Shown: positions 1 through 5,695, numbered from the stretch's first letter. The stretch: DNA of 5,919 nt from Clostridiales bacterium (GCA_003445835.1 DMCI01000040.1:1-5919), one strand, 5' to 3'. The notes: generated from the letters alone by a model not told the origin. Numbers and translations are program-made.

Positions 1-1230
1 TCGGACGGCTTGGTCATTGAAGTCAGGTACGACAGAAGCTTTATTTCTCGTATCATCCAAAATCAAGAGGCAAAGGAGTACTACAGCGAGATCAAAAACT
101 ACGCGCTGTCTTTCGGCGTGAAGTCCCGCCCTTCTTGGAAGGCGGAAAGCTTCTACCTCGGTCGTACCACGTATCTCGTGGCGAAGGTGCGCGGTAAGAC
201 GCTTTGCTTGTTCCTTGCGTTGGACCCCAAGGTGTACGAAGAAAACGTCTACCATCAGCAAGACGTATCGGATAAAAAGACTTACGAAAAGACGCCGATG
301 ATGCTTCGCGTCAAGAGCGACCTCGGCTTGAAGCGGGCAAAGAAGTTGATCGCGGAGATGTTTGCCGCCGCGGGGCTTTCGGAAAAGGAAGCGGAAACCG
401 TCGATTACGTCGCGGCGTACCCGTACGAGGATACCGAGGCATTGATCGAAAAGAAACTTATCAAGCGCTTTGAACGTCATTTGGACGCGGCGGAATCCGC
501 CGCAGTCATAGAGCGCGGTGAAGCGCACGCGGCAGCGGAAACGCCTGCACCCGAACCTGCACCCGAACCTGCACCCGAGCCTAAGGAAGAGCCCAAAGAG
601 GACGCCGCCGAAAGTGACGAGGAAGAAGACGTCAGCTTTGAACTCGTTGACGAACCTGCGGAAGAAGTTCCTGCGGCGGAAGGCGCGGAAGTGCCCGAAG
701 TCAAATACGTCACCTTGAAAAAGTTTGTCAAAGGTTTTGCCGCCAAGATGAAGCAGGGCGATCAGGAACGTAAGGATTTTTACGCCGAGATCAAGACCAA
801 GTTGCTTTCCTACAAAGGCGTCAGACTTTCCGAAAGCTTTTCGGGCGACGGCTACAAAAAGGGAATGCAAGCGCTTTTGAAGGCGCGCATCCGCGGCAAG
901 ACGCTGTGCCTGTTCTTTGCGCTCAATCCCGATAACTACAAACAAACCGTCTACCGTCAGCAATTCAAAGGGGATACCAAGGCGTACGCCGCCACCCCGA
1001 TGATGGTACGCGTCAAGAGCGAGCAAGCCTTGAAGCGCGCTCTTCGCTTGGTGGAGGAGCTTGAAAAGATGTACGATCTGAAGCCCGGCGCACCCGTGGA
1101 CGCTCTCGCGGTCAGAGGAGGCTTCCTCTTTGAGGAAACTGACGCGTTGGTGGCGCAAGGACTGGTCAAGACACGCCTCGTCAGAGTGACGGAATTTGAA
1201 GCGGAGCGTCTTTTGAAAAAGCAACAATAA
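1..1230 (+). CDS. Unrecognised two-repeat protein with acidic Pro/Glu linker (5' end outside window)
   Basis: I cannot name a function. The reading frame is open to the first base, so the gene probably starts upstream. A TTG at 10 is the first possible start, but too little sequence precedes it to judge a ribosome binding site. Numbering from that TTG, the 406 residues hold two copies of one domain, about 1-155 and 231-395. Each copy has a YYSEIK/FYAEIK helix, an RGKTLCLF core (61-68 and 295-302), a TPMM(L/V)RVKS segment (95-103 and 329-337) and a closing (E/D)TEAL..(K/Q).L(I/V)K-like segment. The linker (about 171-230) is low-complexity, rich in Glu, Asp, Pro and Ala, with PEPA repeats. No signal peptide or membrane segment is visible. 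I recall similar RGKTLCL(Y/F) repeats in unannotated Clostridia proteins, but know no tested role. The closing repeat segments and basic domains against an acidic linker suggest a scaffold or binding protein; that is inference. The gene ends in TAA just before a strong terminator. Confidence 0.85.
   Translation, partial: SDGLVIEVRYDRSFISRIIQNQEAKEYYSEIKNYALSFGVKSRPSWKAESFYLGRTTYLVAKVRGKTLCLFLALDPKVYEENVYHQQDVSDKKTYEKTPMMLRVKSDLGLKRAKKLIAEMFAAAGLSEKEAETVDYVAAYPYEDTEALIEKKLIKRFERHLDAAESAAVIERGEAHAAAETPAPEPAPEPAPEPKEEPKEDAAESDEEEDVSFELVDEPAEEVPAAEGAEVPEVKYVTLKKFVKGFAAKMKQGDQERKDFYAEIKTKLLSYKGVRLSESFSGDGYKKGMQALLKARIRGKTLCLFFALNPDNYKQTVYRQQFKGDTKAYAATPMMVRVKSEQALKRALRLVEELEKMYDLKPGAPVDALAVRGGFLFEETDALVAQGLVKTRLVRVTEFEAERLLKKQQ
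544..579 (+). repeat. Three tandem copies of a 12-bp unit coding Pro-Ala-Pro-Glu
   Basis: The unit CCTGCACCCGAA occurs at 544-555, 556-567 and 568-579; the last copy ends in G instead of A. It stays in frame and encodes PAPE three times inside the acidic linker. Near-identical copies point to recent slippage expansion, so linker length may vary between strains. Confidence 0.9.
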
Positions 1231-1234
1231 AAAA

Positions 1235-1283
1235 GCCCGAGAGTTTTACGGCGCGAGTGATCCTCGCGCCTTTTTTTTCGGGC
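1235..1283. terminator. Nested, probably two-way intrinsic terminator
   Basis: The inner stem is a perfect 8 bp pair, GGCGCGAG (1250-1257) with CTCGCGCC (1263-1270), with a 5-nt loop, followed by eight T (1271-1278). This is a strong Rho-independent terminator for the plus-strand gene ending at 1230. An outer pair, GCCCGA (1235-1240) with TCGGGC (1278-1283), encloses it. Read on the minus strand, that outer stem is followed by a run of T (complement of the A run before 1235), so it could also stop minus-strand transcription. No minus-strand gene that would need it is visible nearby. Confidence 0.9.
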
Positions 1284-1301
1284 GAAGGTTCTCGGTATGC
1301 T

Positions 1302-1359
1302 TGAAGTTAAGGATATATAAATTATCCATCCGCAACTTGCGCTAAATGCGCAAACTTCA
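1302..1359. other. Inverted-repeat cluster in the gap before spoIVA; could fold as a three-way junction
   Basis: The gap of about 238 bp between the genes at 1230 and 1469 holds three sets of inverted repeats between the terminator and the spoIVA promoter. TGAAGTT (1302-1308) pairs with AACTTCA (1353-1359). Inside it, GGATA (1311-1315) pairs with TATCC (1323-1327), and TTGCGC (1337-1342) pairs with GCGCAA (1348-1353). Together they would make an outer stem with two inner hairpins, sharing base 1353. The TTGCGC/GCGCAA palindrome alone, with a 5-bp spacer, also looks like a dimeric-repressor operator. I match it to no known riboswitch or RNA family, and it may be chance in an AT-rich gap. Confidence 0.35.
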
Positions 1360-1411
1360 CTACGATTAGGCAAATCATTTTTCGTCCCCATCAAATATCT
1401 TTTAAAATGCG

Positions 1412-1441
1412 TTCATAATCCGCGTCGCCTCTTCGTATAAA
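1412..1441 (+). promoter_or_regulatory. Candidate sigma-E promoter of spoIVA
   Basis: A -35-like TTCATAAT (1412-1419) and a -10-like CGTATAAA (1434-1441) are separated by 14 bp. This fits the sigma-E pattern (ATA-rich -35, about 14 bp, CATACAAT-like -10) better than a sigma-A promoter, since there is no TTGACA-like box at 17 bp. spoIVA is transcribed by mother-cell sigma-E in Bacillus subtilis, which supports the call. The expected transcript start is around 1447-1450, leaving a short leader with the ribosome binding site. Confidence 0.55.
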
Positions 1442-1457
1442 TTACGGACAACGTTTC

Positions 1458-1463
1458 AGGAGG
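1458..1463 (+). promoter_or_regulatory. Ribosome binding site of spoIVA
   Basis: A perfect AGGAGG lies five bases before the ATG at 1469. It fixes the start and indicates strong translation, as expected for an abundant coat protein. Confidence 0.9.
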
Positions 1464-1468
1464 CGAGT

Positions 1469-2944
1469 ATGGATAAATTTGATCTCTACAACGATATTGC
1501 CACGAGGACAAACGGGGATATCTATATCGGTGTTGTGGGGCCGGTCAGGACGGGCAAATCCACCTTTATAAAGCGGTTTATGGAAAACTTGATTTTGCCC
1601 GAAATTTCGGATGAAAACGACAGAGTTCGCGCCACGGACGAGATGCCGCAATCGGCGGCGGGCAGGATCGTTATGACCACCCAACCCAAATTCGTGCCGG
1701 CGGACGCCATCAAGCTTTCCTTGGGGGAGATCCGCGCAAAGATCAGACTGATCGATTGCGTCGGTTATATGGTGGAAGGCGCGGAAGGGGGCGTGGAAGA
1801 CGGCAAACCGCGTATGGTGCGTACCCCTTGGTCGGACGGGGAGATCCCCTTTGAAGAAGCAGCGGAGATCGGCACCGAAAAGGTGATCCGCGATCACTCC
1901 ACCATCGGTGTGGTGGTCACGCAAGACGGCACGGTAACGGAGATTCCGCGCGCATCCTATATTGCGGCGGAGGAACGAGTCGTTAACGAAATGAAGGGGA
2001 TAGGCAAACCTTTCGTGATGATCTTAAACAGCAAGGCTCCCGCCTCGGAGGAGACGGAAAAACTGCGCTTTGCGCTTTCGGAACGTTACGGCGTGACCGT
2101 CATTTCCAAAGACCTGATGAAAATGGGGGAAGCGGACTTCCGAGAAATTTTGGAAAAGGTCTTGCTTGAGTTCCCCATAAAATCCGTTGATTTTACGATC
2201 CCAGATTGGATGCGCGCGCTCGGTGAGGACGACGGCATCCTCGGCAATTTGTTCGAGCGTATCAAAGAGGGATTGGACGGCGTCGAAAAGATGCGCGACG
2301 TCTCAAAACTTGCTTCCCTTACTGCGGGTAGCGAGTATTTTACGGGGTGCAGAGTGGAAAGCGTCGACGCATCTTGCGGCAAAGCCACCGTCGGCGTTTC
2401 TCCCGCGGAAAACCTTTTTTACAAAGTGCTGTCAGAGGTTGCGGGCAAGGAGATCGACGGGGAATACGGGATGATGACCTACGTCAGATATCTTTCCAAA
2501 GCGGGCGCGGCGTATGAAAAGTTGAAGGACGCCCTCGCTGACGTCAAGGAGAAGGGCTACGGCGTCGTTGCCCCCGGCGTGGACGAAATGGTCTTGGAAG
2601 AACCCGAGATATTCAAAACGGGCGGCAAGTGCGGCGTCAAACTCAAGGCTTCCGCGCCCTCTATCCACATTATGCGAGTGGATGTCAATACCGAGGTCAA
2701 TCCGATCGTCGGCACCGAACAGCAGGGCGAAGAAATGGTGAAGTACCTGATGAGTGAATTTGAAACGGACAAAAAGGGCATCTGGGAAACCGACTTCTTC
2801 GGCAAGTCTTTAAACGAACTTGTCCGCGAAGATATGGCAAGCAAACTGGGCGGCATCCCCGAGGACGCGCAAAACAAAGTACGCCGTACCCTCGGCAAAA
2901 TGGTCAACGAGGGCAGGGGCGGAATGATATGCATTCTTTTGTAG
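1469..2944 (+). CDS. spoIVA: Stage IV sporulation protein A, coat-basement ATPase
   Basis: SpoIVA is made in the mother cell and polymerises on the outer forespore membrane with ATP hydrolysis, making the platform on which the spore coat assembles; SpoVM recruits it in B. subtilis. The protein has 491 residues, against 492 in B. subtilis, so it is complete. The N-terminal TRAFAC-type ATPase domain shows a Walker A motif GPVRTGKST at 24-32 (Lys30), the paired threonines 70-71 in MTTQPKFVPADA, and the Walker B-like segment LIDCVGYMV with Asp96. The segment TPWSDGEIPFEEAAEIGTEKVI and the HSTIGVVVTQDG stretch also match the family as I know it. The C-terminus ends GGMICILL, like the conserved tail needed for localisation in the B. 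subtilis protein. The ATG has a perfect ribosome binding site. The gene stands alone between two terminators with its own candidate sigma-E promoter. Confidence 0.97.
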   Translation: MDKFDLYNDIATRTNGDIYIGVVGPVRTGKSTFIKRFMENLILPEISDENDRVRATDEMPQSAAGRIVMTTQPKFVPADAIKLSLGEIRAKIRLIDCVGYMVEGAEGGVEDGKPRMVRTPWSDGEIPFEEAAEIGTEKVIRDHSTIGVVVTQDGTVTEIPRASYIAAEERVVNEMKGIGKPFVMILNSKAPASEETEKLRFALSERYGVTVISKDLMKMGEADFREILEKVLLEFPIKSVDFTIPDWMRALGEDDGILGNLFERIKEGLDGVEKMRDVSKLASLTAGSEYFTGCRVESVDASCGKATVGVSPAENLFYKVLSEVAGKEIDGEYGMMTYVRYLSKAGAAYEKLKDALADVKEKGYGVVAPGVDEMVLEEPEIFKTGGKCGVKLKASAPSIHIMRVDVNTEVNPIVGTEQQGEEMVKYLMSEFETDKKGIWETDFFGKSLNELVREDMASKLGGIPEDAQNKVRRTLGKMVNEGRGGMICILL

Positions 2945-2955
2945 AATGGACAAAT

Positions 2956-2985
2956 AAAAAGCGATGGCGAGCCATCGCTTTTTTT
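2956..2985. terminator. Bidirectional terminator shared by spoIVA and galU
   Basis: The hairpin GCGATGG (2961-2967) with CCATCGC (2972-2978) has a CGAG loop. Seven T follow on the plus strand (2979-2985), and five A precede it (2956-2960), which become a T run on the minus strand. It sits in the 42-bp gap between two convergent genes and can end both transcripts. Confidence 0.92.
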
Positions 2986-2986
2986 A

Positions 2987-3841
2987 TCAAAGATCCTTCG
3001 TTAGGTCTTTCAGGTAGGCTTTGACCTTGTCGCCCAGCGGGGAACGAAGGGCGTATTCGACGTTTGCTTGCAAATAGCCGAACTTATCTCCGATGTCGTA
3101 ACGCTTCCCTTCAAACTCGTAAGCGTAAACGCCTTCGGTCTTTACGAGGCGTCGAATGGCGTTTGTCAAATAGACTTCCCCGTTTGCGGCGGGCGTGTCC
3201 TCAATGGCTTTGAACATTGAATAGGGGATCACGTAGCGCCCCAAAGAACACAGATCGGAGGGCAGGTTTTCCAGCGGGGGTTTTTCAACGATATCGTTAA
3301 TGCGCGCAAGGCGACCATCCATTTTGTCGTAGGAAATGACGGCGTATTTGACGACTTCGGCGGGTTTGCGCCTTTGGCATCCGACGATGGTTTTGCCCCC
3401 GACCTTCGTAAAAGCGTCGATCAGTTGTTTGGTAACGGGATTTTGGGGACTGTAGATCACGTCGTCGCCCGAAAGCACGCTGACGGCCTCCCCCTCCGCA
3501 AAATCCTTTGCGAGAAGAACGGCGCTGCCGTTGCCGTTCATGACTTTTTGTGTGACGAAATGAAAGCGGACGGATGACAGCAGGTCGTTAAGTTCTTCCA
3601 ATTCGGATTTGTGAAGTGCATCGTAAAACTCGTTTTCGGAAAAATAGTCGCGGATGCATTCTTTTTGATCGTTGATGACGATCAGGATATCTTTTGCGCC
3701 GGAAAGGACGGCTTCTTCCGCTATGTAATGAAGGGGCGGCTTGTCCAATACGGGCATCATTTCTTTGGGGATAGATTTGGTGATCGGGAAAAATCTCGTA
3801 CCGTATCCCGCTGCCGGGATCACGGCTTTCGTTACTCTCAT
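2987..3841 (-). CDS. galU: UTP-glucose-1-phosphate uridylyltransferase family protein (GalU/GtaB-like)
   Basis: GalU makes UDP-glucose from UTP and glucose 1-phosphate in the cytoplasm, supplying cell-wall polymers, glycolipids and exopolysaccharide. The 284 residues have the family layout: the nucleotide-binding signature IPAAGYGTRFFP at 8-19 followed by TKSIPKEMMPVLDKP, the GDD metal-site segment at 125-127, IVEKP at 184-188, GRYVIP at 201-206 and YDIGDKFGYLQANVEYAL near the C-terminus. Several usual positions differ: GNGSA (103-107) where GLGHA is typical, KYAVI for KYGxI, and LTNAI (225-229) where LTDAI is typical. The protein may thus be a true GalU variant or use another sugar phosphate. 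The ATG has an AAGGAGG five bases upstream (3847-3853) and there is a strong promoter before it. The lipid kinase gene lies 67 bp upstream on the same strand with no terminator between, so some readthrough is likely. Confidence 0.85.
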   Translation of the reverse strand: MRVTKAVIPAAGYGTRFFPITKSIPKEMMPVLDKPPLHYIAEEAVLSGAKDILIVINDQKECIRDYFSENEFYDALHKSELEELNDLLSSVRFHFVTQKVMNGNGSAVLLAKDFAEGEAVSVLSGDDVIYSPQNPVTKQLIDAFTKVGGKTIVGCQRRKPAEVVKYAVISYDKMDGRLARINDIVEKPPLENLPSDLCSLGRYVIPYSMFKAIEDTPAANGEVYLTNAIRRLVKTEGVYAYEFEGKRYDIGDKFGYLQANVEYALRSPLGDKVKAYLKDLTKDL

Positions 3842-3873
3842 GTAGTCCTCCTTATAAAGTCAAGATTACCAAT

Positions 3874-3902
3874 AGACTATCATTTTTCAATCAAGATGTC
3901 AA
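3874..3902 (-). promoter_or_regulatory. Strong sigma-A promoter of galU with extended -10
   Basis: On the minus strand a perfect -35 TTGACA (3897-3902) is followed, after 17 bp, by TAGTCT (3874-3879). The -10 is imperfect but preceded by TGA, giving an extended TGnTAnnnT form. It lies just after the stop codon of the lipid kinase gene, so galU can be expressed on its own. Confidence 0.7.
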
Positions 3903-3908
3903 GAGGGG

Positions 3909-4751
3909 TTATTCTTTGATCAAAAAGAGGCGGGCTTTGCTCTTATTTTTAGACACGGCGTTTGTCCCTTCCAAGAGGGCGCTTTCCCCATCCAGACAGA
4001 AAAGCGTCTTTTCAAAAAGGGTGATTTCTCCTTTGGAAAAAGAAGTCACGAGGAGGTTCTTTCCGACGTGTTCTTTTGATACGCCCAAAAAGAATACGCG
4101 GAAAAAGGGAAAGAACATTTTGATCCTTCCCCAAAGAGAATCTTTTGCGGGCGCTTTGATGGCGATCAGTTGCAAGGAGTGTTTGTCTTTTTTGTGCAAG
4201 CGGTTGAATCGAAAGCCGAAACAGCGCTTTGCGTTGGAGATCATCAAAAGGGTAAAGACGCCTTTTGCGTCGATACTTTCCGTTTGGATCTTGGCGGGGA
4301 TCCTGTGTACTTTGTACGAAGAAAGTACTTTTGCAAAATACGCAAACAGTTTGAATCGCTTTTTGGTTTTTGTGCTTGCGGCTTGCCCGAGGTCGGTAAA
4401 AGACCCCGCCGCCGCCACGTAAGCAAAGCTTTTGTCTCCGATCATTCCGCAGTCTTCCATTTCGCAGACGCCTTTGCCCACGGCGGCTTTTGCCGTTTCG
4501 TTGAAGGTGCCGCAGGGCAGGTAGTAAAGATCCAAAGACCTGTCTCTGCAAAGTTCCAGCGCATGGTGAAGCGTACCGTCCCCGCCGCATACGATCAGTT
4601 TTTGCACGCCGTCGGGGGAGTAAACGTCCGTCGGCGCGCGAAGATATTTGATAGAAACGTCGTCTTCTTGAGCATACTTTGAAAGGATGCGCTTTTCATC
4701 GATCTTGGCGGCGTTTCCGCTCATTGCGTTGATAACGACAAGACAGTTCAT
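3909..4751 (-). CDS. Diacylglycerol kinase family lipid kinase (DgkB/YegS/BmrU-like)
   Basis: This family phosphorylates diacylglycerol or related lipids with ATP at the membrane face; in Gram-positive bacteria DgkB returns diacylglycerol released by lipoteichoic-acid synthesis to phospholipid. Counting from the ATG at 4751, the 280 residues show the catalytic-domain signature GGDGT (56-60), the nucleotide loop LPCGTFNETAKAA (78-90, where GTxNDxA is usual) and CLDGE (251-255) in the C-terminal domain, matching the family's DGE motif. The first motif reads NAMSG instead of NPxSG. The C-terminal half is lysine-rich with a hydrophobic stretch around 205-220. Length is slightly below YegS and DgkB (about 300). 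A TTG at 4763 would add four residues but has no ribosome binding site, whereas GAGG lies four bases before the ATG. The true substrate cannot be read from sequence; LCB5- and BmrU-type relatives are alternatives. Confidence 0.85.
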   Translation of the reverse strand: MNCLVVINAMSGNAAKIDEKRILSKYAQEDDVSIKYLRAPTDVYSPDGVQKLIVCGGDGTLHHALELCRDRSLDLYYLPCGTFNETAKAAVGKGVCEMEDCGMIGDKSFAYVAAAGSFTDLGQAASTKTKKRFKLFAYFAKVLSSYKVHRIPAKIQTESIDAKGVFTLLMISNAKRCFGFRFNRLHKKDKHSLQLIAIKAPAKDSLWGRIKMFFPFFRVFFLGVSKEHVGKNLLVTSFSKGEITLFEKTLFCLDGESALLEGTNAVSKNKSKARLFLIKE

Positions 4752-4780
4752 TTGACCTCGCAAATAAAATGGTTTATAAT
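4752..4780 (+). promoter_or_regulatory. Near-consensus sigma-A promoter of the PNP gene
   Basis: TTGACC (4752-4757, five of six bases match) and a perfect TATAAT (4775-4780) are 17 bp apart. Transcription should start near 4786-4788, giving a leader of about 45 bases, too short for a purine riboswitch. The -35 box begins directly beside the start codon of the divergent lipid kinase gene and overlaps its ribosome binding site. Confidence 0.85.
4756..4759 (-). promoter_or_regulatory. Ribosome binding site that decides the lipid kinase start
   Basis: On the minus strand GAGG lies four bases before the ATG at 4751. It is short and close but is the only purine-rich site, and it favours this ATG over the TTG at 4763. 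Confidence 0.55.
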
Positions 4781-4791
4781 TAATTCATAGT

Positions 4792-4811
4792 CATAAATCC
4801 TTTGGTTTATG
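4792..4811 (+). promoter_or_regulatory. Small inverted repeat in the PNP leader
   Basis: CATAAA (4792-4797) pairs with TTTATG (4806-4811). Adding CC/GG with one bulged T gives an eight-pair hairpin with a TTT loop, placed just after the expected transcript start. It could be an operator half-site pair or simple AT-rich chance; no T run follows, so it is not a terminator. Confidence 0.3.
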
Positions 4812-4819
4812 CGTATGCG

Positions 4820-4824
4820 GGAGG
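4820..4824 (+). promoter_or_regulatory. Ribosome binding site that decides the PNP start
   Basis: GGAGG lies seven bases before the ATG at 4832. An in-frame TTG at 4802 has no such site and would add ten residues unlike the family, so the ATG is preferred. Confidence 0.85.
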
Positions 4825-4831
4825 GGGAAAG

Positions 4832-5647
4832 ATGGATCAATACGAAATGGTAAAAAAAGCGCTGGCATCCGTCAGAAAGCAAACGGATTTTGTTCCCGAC
4901 GTAGCTGTCGTCCTCGGCAGCGGGTTGGGCGCGCTTGCTTCTTACGTTAAAGATCCGGTCGTCATCCCTTCCGAAAAAATCAAAGAGTATCCCAAAAGCA
5001 CGGTCAGCGGGCACGAAGGCCGTTTGGTCTTTGGCACCATCGCGGGTAAAAAGGTCGTCGTGCAACAGGGCAGGATCCACTACTACGAAGGTTACGATAT
5101 GGGTGAAGTGGTGCTCCCCGTGCGTTTGATGTGCGCACTTGGCGCAAAGACGGTCATTTTGACCAACGCCGCCGGCGGCATCAACGCAAATTTTCGCGCG
5201 GGTGATTTTATGGCGATCAAAGGGCAGATCGCGCAGTTCGTTCCTTCACCGCTCCGCGGCCCGAACGACGAGGACTTCGGTACCCGATTCCCCGATATGT
5301 CGGAGATCTACTCTCCGCGTCTTCGCGCGATCTTGAAAGAGACTGCCGACGAGATAGGCGCCCCTTTGCAAGAAGGCGTGTATATTCAGGCGGGAGGCCC
5401 CAATTACGAAAGCCCGGAGGAGATACGAGCATTTCGCACTTTGGGCGCGGACGCCGTTGGGATGAGCACGGCGGTGGAGGCCATTGCGGCGCGGCATATG
5501 GGGCGTGAAGTATTGGGCGTCAGCTTGATCGCCAATCCCGCCGCGGGCATGGGCGCTCCCCTTTCGCACGAGGAGGTCAAAGCTGCGGCGGACAGGGCGG
5601 CTGCGCAATTCGTTTCCCTTATTAAGGGAGTCATTGCGAAAATATAA
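4832..5647 (+). CDS. punA: Purine nucleoside phosphorylase, trimeric PNP-I type (inosine-guanosine phosphorylase)
   Basis: The enzyme splits inosine and guanosine (and deoxy forms) with phosphate into the free base and ribose 1-phosphate in purine salvage. The protein has 271 residues, the usual length for this class. Motifs in order are the phosphate-binding LGSGLG (28-33), SGHEG (59-63), QGRIHYYEGY (79-88), TNAAGGIN (111-118), GPNYES with the base-binding Glu at 193, VGMST (209-213), SLIANPAAG with the purine-contacting Asn at 235, and SHEEV (245-249) with the ribose-site His. One departure stands out: the usual DHIN-like segment after GDxM reads KGQIAQF (130-136). The ATG at 4832 has a GGAGG at good distance. 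The gene has its own promoter and terminator, and guaB follows 81 bp downstream on the same strand, so both act in purine metabolism. The symbol follows the common Gram-positive name; pnp or deoD-like labels are used elsewhere. Confidence 0.93.
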   Translation: MDQYEMVKKALASVRKQTDFVPDVAVVLGSGLGALASYVKDPVVIPSEKIKEYPKSTVSGHEGRLVFGTIAGKKVVVQQGRIHYYEGYDMGEVVLPVRLMCALGAKTVILTNAAGGINANFRAGDFMAIKGQIAQFVPSPLRGPNDEDFGTRFPDMSEIYSPRLRAILKETADEIGAPLQEGVYIQAGGPNYESPEEIRAFRTLGADAVGMSTAVEAIAARHMGREVLGVSLIANPAAGMGAPLSHEEVKAAADRAAAQFVSLIKGVIAKI

Positions 5648-5654
5648 GAAAAAT

Positions 5655-5686
5655 GCGGGAAAACGCTTGCTTTTTCCCGCTTTTTT
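5655..5686 (+). terminator. Intrinsic terminator of the PNP gene
   Basis: A perfect 9-bp stem, GCGGGAAAA (5655-5663) with TTTTCCCGC (5672-5680), has an 8-nt loop and is followed by six T (5681-5686). It starts eight bases after the PNP stop codon and separates PNP from guaB. Confidence 0.92.
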
Positions 5687-5695
5687 ATTTATCAT
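5667..5695 (+). promoter_or_regulatory. Possible guaB promoter overlapping the PNP terminator
   Basis: TTGCTT (5667-5672), inside the terminator loop and stem, and TATCAT (5690-5695) are 17 bp apart. The -10 matches five of six bases and the -35 only three. A promoter is needed here if the terminator is efficient, because only 42 bp lie between the T run and the guaB ATG. Confidence 0.4.

Noticed and set aside
1297..1320. Seven-codon ORF (MLEVKDI) after the first terminator
   Set aside because: Too short to support, lies behind a strong terminator with no promoter of its own, and its weak AAGG is not convincing.
1360..1468. Minus-strand promoter for a small RNA ending at the two-way terminator
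   Set aside because: No pair of boxes with acceptable sequence and spacing was found by eye on the minus strand, so the RNA stays a question and is not called as a gene.
1442..1924. 160-codon minus-strand reading frame
   Set aside because: It lies opposite the conserved SpoIVA ATPase domain, has no recognisable domain, and the spoIVA frame explains the sequence fully.
3916..4682. Two plus-strand reading frames of about 170 codons
   Set aside because: Both overlap the lipid kinase gene on the other strand, whose GGDGT and DGE motifs show it is the real frame; neither has a family match.
4786..4831. Purine riboswitch in the PNP leader
   Set aside because: The expected leader is about 45 bases, far shorter than the aptamer, and none of its conserved junction sequence is present.
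4802..4831. TTG at 4802 as the PNP start
   Set aside because: No ribosome binding site precedes it, and the added residues cover the GGAGG that serves the ATG at 4832.
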